64,000 bases of DNA. Source: Microbacterium aurum. GTDB lineage: Bacteria > Actinomycetota > Actinomycetes > Actinomycetales > Microbacteriaceae. The DNA is taken from positions 2,914,001 to 2,978,000 of the forward strand of contig NZ_JAFBCQ010000001.1 of NCBI RefSeq assembly GCF_016907815.1. The letters run 5' to 3'. Made by a program: the position numbers and the translations under genes. The first letter of the stretch is position 1. Each line of letters opens with the position of its first letter. This document shows positions 57,583 to 64,000 of the stretch, piece by piece. The notes beneath the pieces were generated by a model. It was not told the origin of the DNA. It made no database searches and saw nothing but the letters and a program-made list of their open reading frames with translations.

Positions 57583-58293
57583 ATCTCGGTCGATGAGGAC
57601 GTCCCGCAGGGCGCGGAGCTCGTCGTCGGCCATACCGCCGGCGCGCAGATAGTCCGCCGCGGAGCCGAACCGGGCGCTCACGTCCTCGAGCACCGTCCGC
57701 ATCACCGGCGCGGGCGAGCGCGTCGCGAGATCCTCGAGATGGCGCGCCTCCGGGTGCATCCGACGCAGGTGCGCGACGACCCGCGCGTTGCGCTCGCGCG
57801 GCAGCAGGGTCTCGGTGCGGGCGTAATCGCTGACGACGGCATCCTCCTCGACACCGGCGGCGGCCAGCAGCAGGGCGATCGTGACCCCGGTGCGGTCCTT
57901 GCCGACCGTGCAGTGCACGAGCACCGGCTGGTCGGCGATGACGGCGCGCGCGGCGGCGATGATGCGGTCTGCCGAGCCGTCGACGAGCGCACGGTACATC
58001 TCCGGCAGCGAGATGTCCTCGACGAAGAAGGATGCCGTGGACCCGAGGAACAGCGGAACGCGCACCGTCTCCACGGGCAGCGCCCCCAGACGGCTCGGCT
58101 CGCGGGCGAGCTCGTCGTCCTCGCGCAGGTCGACGATGCGACGGATGCCGAGCCGCGCCAGCACGGCGCGGCCGTCGTCGTCCAGCCGGGCGAGGTTGCC
58201 GGAGCGGAACAGCACGCCCGCGCGCGTCCGCGCCGCGCCGGCGGGAAGGCCCCCGACGTCGCGGAAGTTCAGCGCTCCGGGGACGTCGCTCAT
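57580..58293 (-). CDS. Tyrosine-protein phosphatase (Y_phosphatase3 type)
   Basis: The protein has 237 residues. The catalytic P-loop is VLVHCTVGKDRTGVTIAL (CX5R, about residue 128). The N-terminal ALNFRDVGGL and RSGNLARLDDDGR are typical of this bacterial family, which removes phosphate from Tyr or phosphoinositides. The first ATG overlaps the AhpD-like stop codon (ATGA). Confidence 0.88.
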   Translation of the reverse strand: MSDVPGALNFRDVGGLPAGAARTRAGVLFRSGNLARLDDDGRAVLARLGIRRIVDLREDDELAREPSRLGALPVETVRVPLFLGSTASFFVEDISLPEMYRALVDGSADRIIAAARAVIADQPVLVHCTVGKDRTGVTIALLLAAAGVEEDAVVSDYARTETLLPRERNARVVAHLRRMHPEARHLEDLATRSPAPVMRTVLEDVSARFGSAADYLRAGGMADDELRALRDVLIDRD

Positions 58294-58781
58294 GCCGGGT
58301 CGGTGCTCGCCCGCTCGCCGCGACGCGGCGGCACCGGGTACTTCCCGGCGATCGTGATGCGGTTGAACGCGTTGATCGACACCAGCAGCCAGCTGAGGGC
58401 GACGTACTCCTGCTCGGAGAGGATGCCGCCGACATGGTCGTACACGTCGTCGGGGATGCCTTCCTCGTGGATGTAGACGTAGCGCTCGGCGAGCTCGAGC
58501 GCCGCGCGCTCCCGCGCCGTGAACACGCCGGATTCGCGCCACACCGGCAGCTGGGCGATCTCGTCCGCGGTCAGTCCCGCCTGCACGCCGCGGTCCACGT
58601 GCACGCGCACGCAGTACGCGCACCCGTTCAACTGTGACGCGTGGATGAGGGCGATCTCCTTCATGCGGTCGTCGATGCCCGCCTCGGCGGCGATCGTGCC
58701 GACGGTCTGGGAGAACGCCTCCAGGGCGTCGTAGGCGGGACGGGCCGAGCGGGAGAGGTGGACGCGGCGTTCCGAGGTCAT
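58290..58781 (-). CDS. AhpD/carboxymuconolactone decarboxylase-like peroxidase
   Basis: This 163-residue helical protein has the redox motif NGCAYCVRVHVDRG (CXXC), after the family block MKEIALIHASQL. It may reduce peroxides with the Cys pair. It is the first gene of a two-gene unit with the tyrosine phosphatase. The function link between the two is not known. Confidence 0.88.
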   Translation of the reverse strand: MTSERRVHLSRSARPAYDALEAFSQTVGTIAAEAGIDDRMKEIALIHASQLNGCAYCVRVHVDRGVQAGLTADEIAQLPVWRESGVFTARERAALELAERYVYIHEEGIPDDVYDHVGGILSEQEYVALSWLLVSINAFNRITIAGKYPVPPRRGERASTDPA

Positions 58782-58897
58782 GCGCCCAGCCTACGGCGCA
58801 CCCCGCCTCCCCCGCCCCGTGCCCCGGGCCCGCATCGGCACCCGGCCCCGCGCGCCGGCCCGGAGACCCGGGGGCGGGCATGCACCACAATGGCGGG

Positions 58898-59824
58898 ATG
58901 GACGAGTTCTCCTTCCTCCCCGCGCAGGCTGCGGAGCTGCGCGCGGCGGGGACACCCGCCGAGGTGCCCTCGGTGCGACGCCTCACCCACGCTCTCCCCG
59001 ACGGTCGCACCGTCAGCGCGCTGGCCTACGGCGACGCTCCCCCGGTCGTCACCTTCCTCCACGGCGCGGGCCTCAACGCGCACACGTGGGACACCACGGT
59101 GCTCGCGCTGGGCCTGCCCGCCCTCGCGCTGGACCTGCCCGGGCACGGCGACTCCTCCTGGCGCGAGGATGCCGCGTACACCGGCCGCACGCTCGCCGCC
59201 GACATCGCCGACGCGATCGCGGCGTGGACCACGGCGCCCCAGGTGCTCGTCGGCCAGTCGCTGGGCGGCCTCACCGCGGCCGCTCTGGCCGCCACGCACC
59301 CGGATCTCGTCCGCGAACTCGTCATCGTGGACATCACCCCCGGGATCGACCCCAACGGCGACGCCGCGTCGATCGCGGCGTTCTTCGCGGGGCCGACCGA
59401 CTGGGCCAGCCGCGACGAACTCGTCGAGCGGGCGCTGTCGTTCGGCCTGGGCGGCTCCCGCGAGGCGGCCACCCGCGGCGTCTTCCTCAACTCCCGCATC
59501 CGCCCCGACGGCCGCGTCGAGTGGAAGCACCATTTCGCGCATCTGGCGAACGCCCTCGCCGCCGATCCCGCCGCCGCTCAGGCCGCGGGGGCGCAGCAGC
59601 GCACGCTGCGCGGCGCGCTCTCGGCATCCGGCTGGGAAGACCTCGCCGCCGTCACCGCGCCGATCACGCTCGTCCGCGGCGACCGCGGCTTCGTCACCCC
59701 CGCGGATGCCGACGAGTTCCGCCGCCGGGTGCCCGCGGCATCCGTCATCGACGTGGCCTCGGGCCACAACGTGCAGGAGGAGCAGCCGGTGGCGCTCGCC
59801 CGCCTCGTCGCACGGAACACGTGA
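58898..59824 (+). CDS. Alpha/beta hydrolase
   Basis: This 308-residue hydrolase has an alpha/beta fold with TFLHGAGLNAHTWDTT (oxyanion HG), nucleophile Ser in VLVGQSLGGLTA, the acid after a LVRGDRGFV stretch and the catalytic His in ASGHNVQEEQP. MDEFSFLPAQAAEL is the likely start, with a CACAAT-like box just before it; an ATG 18 bases upstream is also open. The substrate is unknown. It lies divergent from the AhpD-like gene. Confidence 0.9.
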   Translation: MDEFSFLPAQAAELRAAGTPAEVPSVRRLTHALPDGRTVSALAYGDAPPVVTFLHGAGLNAHTWDTTVLALGLPALALDLPGHGDSSWREDAAYTGRTLAADIADAIAAWTTAPQVLVGQSLGGLTAAALAATHPDLVRELVIVDITPGIDPNGDAASIAAFFAGPTDWASRDELVERALSFGLGGSREAATRGVFLNSRIRPDGRVEWKHHFAHLANALAADPAAAQAAGAQQRTLRGALSASGWEDLAAVTAPITLVRGDRGFVTPADADEFRRRVPAASVIDVASGHNVQEEQPVALARLVARNT

Positions 59825-59960
59825 CGCCCCGCGACGGTTTGAGACGGACGATGACCGTGCGCGGATGCGCAAAGCCTAGGCTGTAACGCGCACCCGAGTT
59901 CGCGGGCCGTGCGAAACAGCAACGACGCGCCCCCGCCCTTGCGAAAGGACACCCCCCCAC

Positions 59961-61472
59961 ATGCCTCGTCGCACCACCGTCGCCGCTGCCGCGCTGCTCG
60001 CGGCCGGCGCGCTGCTGCTCAGCGCCTGCACCGGCGGCAGCACCGCGTCGCCGACGGCCACCGCAGGACCGGCCGACCCCGACGCCTCCGTCGCGGTGCG
60101 CCTGGTCGCCGAGCCGAGCAACCTCGACATCCGCGAGACCGCCGGCGCCGCGCTCGATCAGATCCTCATCGACAACGTCTATCAGGGCCTCGTCTCGCGC
60201 ACGCCCGATCAGGAGATCGTCGACACCCTGGCCTCGCGCCACGAGGTCTCGGCGGACGGCCTGACCTACACCTTCACGCTCCGCGAGGGCGTCACGTTCC
60301 ACGACGGTCAGGAGCTGACCCCGCAGGACGTGGTGACGTCGCTGACCGAGGTGCGCGACAACGCGGACCACCGCGACTCCGCCCGCCTCGCGAACGTCAC
60401 GACGATCGCCGCGGACGGCCAGGACATCGTGCTGACCCTCAGCGCACCGGATTCCACCCTGCTGTGGAACCTCACCGGTCGCGCCGGACTGGTGTTCAAG
60501 GAGGGCGACACGACCGACCGCAAGACCAAGGCGAACGGCACCGGCCCCTACAAGCTCACCGACTGGAAGCAGGGCGACTCGATCACGTTCGAGCGCAACG
60601 ACGACTACTGGGGTGAGCCCGCCGGGGTCAAGGAGGTCGTCTTCGACTACATCCCCGACACGCAGGCGGCCCTCAACGGCGCCCTCGCCCGGGAGCTCGA
60701 CGTCGTGACCGGCTTCGACGCGAACCTCAAGGACCAGATCGAGGCGAACGGCGACTTCGCCGTCGTCGTCGGCAAGTCCACCGACAAGGGCACGCTCGCG
60801 ATGAACTCCACGACCGGGCCGCTCGCCGACAAGCGCGTGCGTCAGGCGATCCGTCAGGCGATCGATCACGACGCCATCATCGAGGCGCTCGGCGCCGGCC
60901 AGACGCTGTACGGTCCGATCCCGGAGCTCGACCCGGGCTACGAGGACCTCGAGTCGACGGCGCCGTTCGATCCGGATGCCGCGAAGAAGCTCCTCGCCGA
61001 CGCCGGCTTCAGCGACCTGACGCTGACGCTGACGATCCCGTCGTTCTACGGCACGACGGTCTCGCAGATCCTCGTCTCGAACCTCCACGACGTGGGCATC
61101 ACGCTGAAGGTCGATGCCGTCGAGTTCGGCGCCTGGCTGCAGAACGTCTACATCAACAAGGATTACGAGCTGAGCTTCGTGCTGCACACCGAGGCGCGTG
61201 ACTTCGAGAACTGGGCGAACCCGGACTACTACTTCACCTACGACAACCCCGAGGTTCAGGCGCTGTACGCCAAGTCGGTCGCCGCGACCGACCCCGACAC
61301 CGCCGCGGACTTCCTGAAGCAGGCCGCGAAGATCGTCGCCGAGGACCAGGCCGCCGACTGGCTGTACAACGGCGCCTCGGTCGTCGCCGTCGCCTCCGGG
61401 GTCACCGGCTTCCCGTCGGTGAACGTCAACGAGCGCCTCAACCTCTCCGAGCTGGCCAAGAGCCAGGGCTGA
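59961..61472 (+). CDS. ABC transporter substrate-binding lipoprotein (peptide/nickel family)
   Basis: This 503-residue family 5 solute-binding protein is anchored by a lipobox (LLLSAC, Cys about 23). Residues GLTYTFTLREGVTFHDGQEL (about 95-114) and ANGTGPYKLTDWKQGDSI are family hallmarks of DppA/OppA-type proteins. It starts a four-gene importer with two permeases and an ATPase. The cargo, probably peptides, cannot be read from the sequence. Confidence 0.93.
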   Translation: MPRRTTVAAAALLAAGALLLSACTGGSTASPTATAGPADPDASVAVRLVAEPSNLDIRETAGAALDQILIDNVYQGLVSRTPDQEIVDTLASRHEVSADGLTYTFTLREGVTFHDGQELTPQDVVTSLTEVRDNADHRDSARLANVTTIAADGQDIVLTLSAPDSTLLWNLTGRAGLVFKEGDTTDRKTKANGTGPYKLTDWKQGDSITFERNDDYWGEPAGVKEVVFDYIPDTQAALNGALARELDVVTGFDANLKDQIEANGDFAVVVGKSTDKGTLAMNSTTGPLADKRVRQAIRQAIDHDAIIEALGAGQTLYGPIPELDPGYEDLESTAPFDPDAAKKLLADAGFSDLTLTLTIPSFYGTTVSQILVSNLHDVGITLKVDAVEFGAWLQNVYINKDYELSFVLHTEARDFENWANPDYYFTYDNPEVQALYAKSVAATDPDTAADFLKQAAKIVAEDQAADWLYNGASVVAVASGVTGFPSVNVNERLNLSELAKSQG

Positions 61473-61482
61473 TCGACCGGAG

Positions 61483-62433
61483 GTGATCCGCTACGCGCTG
61501 ACGCGACTGGCCCTGCTGCTGCTGGGCCTCCTCGTCGCCAGCGCGCTGATCTTCCTCACGCTGCGGGTTCTTCCCGGCGATGTGGCACAGCTCATCGCCG
61601 GGATGAACTCCACCCCCGAGCAGATCGCGTCGCTGCGCGAGCGCATGGGCTTGAACGAGCCGCTGATCACGCAGTACCTCACCTGGATCGGCGGGATCCC
61701 CCGCGGCGATCTCGGCACGTCGCTGCTGACCGGGGCGCCGGTCGTCGACGAACTGCTCCAGAAGGGGCAGGTCACGATCCCCCTCGGGCTCATGTCGATG
61801 ACCGTCGCACTGCTGATCGCGCTCCCCTTCGGCGTCTTCTCGGCGATGCGGCGCGGTCACCGCGACGGGACCCTGATGAGCGTGGGGGCACAGGCCGTCG
61901 CCGCCGTCCCCGTCGTCTGGGCCGGCATGATGCTCGTGCTGGTCTTCGCGGTGTGGCTCGGGTGGCTGCCCGCCCAGGGATTTCCGCGCAGCGGGTGGTC
62001 CGAGCCCTCGCTCGCCTTCCGGTCGCTGCTGCTGCCGGCGGTGACGATCGGGGTCGTCGAGGGCGCCATGCTCATGCGCTTCGTGCGGTCGGCGACGCTG
62101 CAGGCGACCGGTCAGGACTTCGTCCGCACCGCCGCCGCGAAGGGCCTGACGCGCAACCAGGCGCTGGTGCGCCACGGGCTGCCCACCGTCGGCCTGTCGA
62201 TCATCACGGTGCTCGGCCTGCAGGTCGCCGGCATCATCGTGGGCGCCGTCGTCATCGAGCAGCTGTTCAGCCTGCCCGGCATCGGGCGGATGCTGGTGGC
62301 CGATGTCGGCAACCGCGACCTGCCGAAGGTGCAGGGCGAGCTGCTCGTGCTTACCGGATTCGTCCTCGTCGTCGGCTTCGTCGTCGACCTCGTCCACCGG
62401 GTCATCGACCCCCGGCAGCGGGAGGCGGAATGA
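61483..62433 (+). CDS. ABC transporter permease 1 (DppB-like)
   Basis: This 316-residue permease starts at GTG ten bases after the SBP stop. There are six membrane segments, from ALTRLALLLLGLLVASALIF to LTGFVLVVGFVVDLVHR. The EAA loop GQDFVRTAAAKGLTRNQALV interacts with the ATPase. The Shine-Dalgarno GGAGG runs into the start codon, so initiation may be coupled to the preceding gene. Confidence 0.93.
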   Translation: MIRYALTRLALLLLGLLVASALIFLTLRVLPGDVAQLIAGMNSTPEQIASLRERMGLNEPLITQYLTWIGGIPRGDLGTSLLTGAPVVDELLQKGQVTIPLGLMSMTVALLIALPFGVFSAMRRGHRDGTLMSVGAQAVAAVPVVWAGMMLVLVFAVWLGWLPAQGFPRSGWSEPSLAFRSLLLPAVTIGVVEGAMLMRFVRSATLQATGQDFVRTAAAKGLTRNQALVRHGLPTVGLSIITVLGLQVAGIIVGAVVIEQLFSLPGIGRMLVADVGNRDLPKVQGELLVLTGFVLVVGFVVDLVHRVIDPRQREAE

Positions 62434-63341
62434 CACCTCGACACCAGAGCCCGGGGACCGCCCGGTTCGCGTGGCTGCACCGGCTGTGGCACCTCGGCAC
62501 GGGGCGCTTCGGCCTCATCGTCGTCGCCGTGATCGGCCTCACGGCGCTCGTCGCCCGCTTCTGGCTGCCGTTCGACCCGCAGCGTGTCGACGTGTCGGGA
62601 CGCTGGGCGCCTCCCGGCTGGCCGCACCTGCTCGGGACCGACGGGTCGGGGCGCGACATCCTGAGCCTGCTCATGGCGGGCGCGCGCACGACGGTGTGGG
62701 TCGCGCTCGGTGCGGGCGTCGTGGCGACCCTCATCGGCGTCCTGCTGGCCGCCCTCGGCGCCCTCACCGCCCGCTGGCTGCGCGAGACCGTCGCCGTACT
62801 CGTCGACATCCTGATCGCCTTTCCCGTGCTGCTGATCGCGATGATGATCTCATCGGTGTGGGGCGGCTCGCTCTGGGTCGTGATCGTGTCGGTGGGCATG
62901 GGCTTCGGAGTGAACATCGCCCGCGTCACGCGGCCGGAACTGCGGCGCGTGCTGCACAGCGACTTCGTGCTGGCCGGGCGCGCGAGCGGCCTCACCCCGT
63001 TCCAGAACCTGTGGCGCCATCTACTGCCGAACGTGGCGCCGGTGTTCATCGTGCAGCTGTCGTGGGGCATGGCGGTCGCGGTCCTCGCCGAGGCCGGCCT
63101 CAGCTACCTCGGCTTCGGGGCGCCGCTGACCGAGCCGAGCTGGGGGCTGCTGTTGAAGGACCTGCAGACGTACATCTCCGTGCACCCCCTCACGGTGGTG
63201 TGGCCGGGGCTCGCGATCACCCTCACGGTGCTGGGGCTGAATCTGCTCGGGGACGGGCTGCGCGAGGCCACCGACCCGACGCTGTCCCGGCGCCGCGCCC
63301 GGCCCGAGGCGCAGACGCACACCCCGGCGGTGATCGCATGA
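62430..63341 (+). CDS. ABC transporter permease 2 (DppC-like)
   Basis: This 303-residue permease overlaps permease 1 by four bases (ATGA). The N-terminal helix is RFGLIVVAVIGLTALVARFW; the GTDGSGRDILSLLMAGART block is typical of DppC, and the EAA loop reads HSDFVLAGRASGLTPFQNLW. Together with permease 1 it forms the membrane channel. Confidence 0.93.
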   Translation: MTPRHQSPGTARFAWLHRLWHLGTGRFGLIVVAVIGLTALVARFWLPFDPQRVDVSGRWAPPGWPHLLGTDGSGRDILSLLMAGARTTVWVALGAGVVATLIGVLLAALGALTARWLRETVAVLVDILIAFPVLLIAMMISSVWGGSLWVVIVSVGMGFGVNIARVTRPELRRVLHSDFVLAGRASGLTPFQNLWRHLLPNVAPVFIVQLSWGMAVAVLAEAGLSYLGFGAPLTEPSWGLLLKDLQTYISVHPLTVVWPGLAITLTVLGLNLLGDGLREATDPTLSRRRARPEAQTHTPAVIA

Positions 63342-64000
63342 GCCTCGCCGTCCGCGATCTCGTCATCACGATCGACGGCCGCCGTGTCGTCGACGGCGTC
63401 TCGTTCGACGTCCCGGACGGCGCGCGGGTCGGCCTCATCGGCGAGTCCGCCTCGGGCAAGTCGCTCACCGCGCTCGCCGTGCTCGGGCTGCTGCCGGAGG
63501 GCGCGACGGCGACCGGCAGCATCCGCTGGAACGATCGCGAGCTGATCGGGCTGGCCGACCGCGAGCTCGCGCGCCTGCGCGGCGACGAGATCGGCATCGT
63601 CTTCCAGGAGCCCCGCACCGCCCTCAACCCCATCCGCACGGTGGGGCGCCAGATCGCCGAGTCGGTCCGCATCCACGAGGGGATCGGGCGGGCGGATGCC
63701 GCCGCGCGCGCGATCGCCGAGGCCGAGCGCGTGCGACTGCCCGACCCCGCGCAGATCGTGCGCCGCTATCCGCACCAGCTGTCCGGCGGACAGCGTCAGC
63801 GCGTCGCGATCGCGATGGCCCTCGCCTGCCGACCGCGGCTGCTGATCGCCGACGAGCCCACGACGGCGCTCGACGTCACGATCCAGGCGGATATCCTCGA
63901 GCTGCTGCACGGTCTGGTCGCGCAGGACGGCATGTCGCTCGTGTTCATCACGCACGACCTCGCCGTGCTGTCGCAGATCGCGACCGACGCGGTCGTCCTC
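63338..64000 (+). CDS. ABC transporter ATP-binding protein (DppD/OppD-like), 5' part
   Basis: The gene is open at the right edge; 221 codons are present. ATG overlaps the permease 2 stop codon (ATGA). Visible motifs are Walker [13 protein letters not shown], the [11 protein letters not shown]-loop, signature [15 protein letters not shown], Walker [14 protein letters not shown] and the H-loop FITHDLAVL. In related importers this gene is often a double ATPase of about 550 residues, so much may lie outside. Confidence 0.95.
   Translation, partial: MSLAVRDLVITIDGRRVVDGVSFDVPDGARVGLIGESASGKSLTALAVLGLLPEGATATGSIRWNDRELIGLADRELARLRGDEIGIVFQEPRTALNPIRTVGRQIAESVRIHEGIGRADAAARAIAEAERVRLPDPAQIVRRYPHQLSGGQRQRVAIAMALACRPRLLIADEPTTALDVTIQADILELLHGLVAQDGMSLVFITHDLAVLSQIATDAVVL

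Overview
The window is high-GC DNA from an actinobacterium, most likely Microbacterium or a close relative in the Microbacteriaceae. The evidence is GC-rich codon use, many genes whose start lies about 6-7 bases after a TAGGCT/TANNNT -10 box (leaderless style), a Rho with a long Ala/Glu-rich N-terminal extension, and families common in that group (DUF4282, DUF3097, AbiEi/DUF559-like proteins). All product names come from reading the translated sequence; no database search was run.

Core layout. 1-1159 is the end of a pyruvate formate-lyase gene and its activase. 1178-8624 holds dxr, an FKBP lipoprotein, a PlsC-type acyltransferase, a DUF559 nuclease-like gene bracketed by palindromic repeats, OsmC, an asparaginase and alanine dehydrogenase. 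8667-14608 holds an FtsK/EccC-like ATPase, a PP2C phosphatase, the wreck of an ABC exporter gene, a DUF4282 protein and YaaA. 14702-25072 is one long minus-strand cluster: prmC-tsaC-wecA/tagO-atpI-atpBEFHAGDC. 25219-27706 is a sulfur unit with two tandem cysteine synthases and cysE. 27899-38894 carries prfA, rho, the threonine/lysine genes lysA-hom-thrC-thrB, a DUF2993 protein and argS. A transglutaminase-like gene and a frameshifted SGNH hydrolase lead to a tRNA-Arg(CCG).

Accessory region. From the tRNA-Arg (40672) to about 49.6 kb the base composition drops and the content becomes mobile or defence-related. An AIPR-type abortive-infection gene is split by an IS701-family element, which carries an IS630-family element in its own target duplication. 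After it come an IS5-like remnant, a Fic protein with a palindromic operator candidate, an EcsC-like protein, a frameshifted gene of unknown function, and an HTH-MNT/HEPN toxin-antitoxin pair flanked by two 75-bp copies of a palindromic repeat.

The core resumes at 49.6 kb with a guanidinium exporter gene of the SMR family under a guanidine-III riboswitch, then a CPBP-like protein, trmB, DUF3097, a TPM-domain protein with a PspA partner, an arginase-family enzyme, a small HEAVH protein, a SIP-domain protein under an IdeR-type box, a tyrosine phosphatase with an AhpD-like partner, an alpha/beta hydrolase, and a peptide-type ABC importer whose ATPase gene runs off the right edge.

The most unusual signals are the four families of long-armed intergenic palindromes (two of them bracket nuclease/toxin genes), the layered IS insertion whose removal restores a reading frame exactly, four separate broken or frameshifted genes, and a striking excess of the heptamer GGATGCC/GGCATCC across the whole window.
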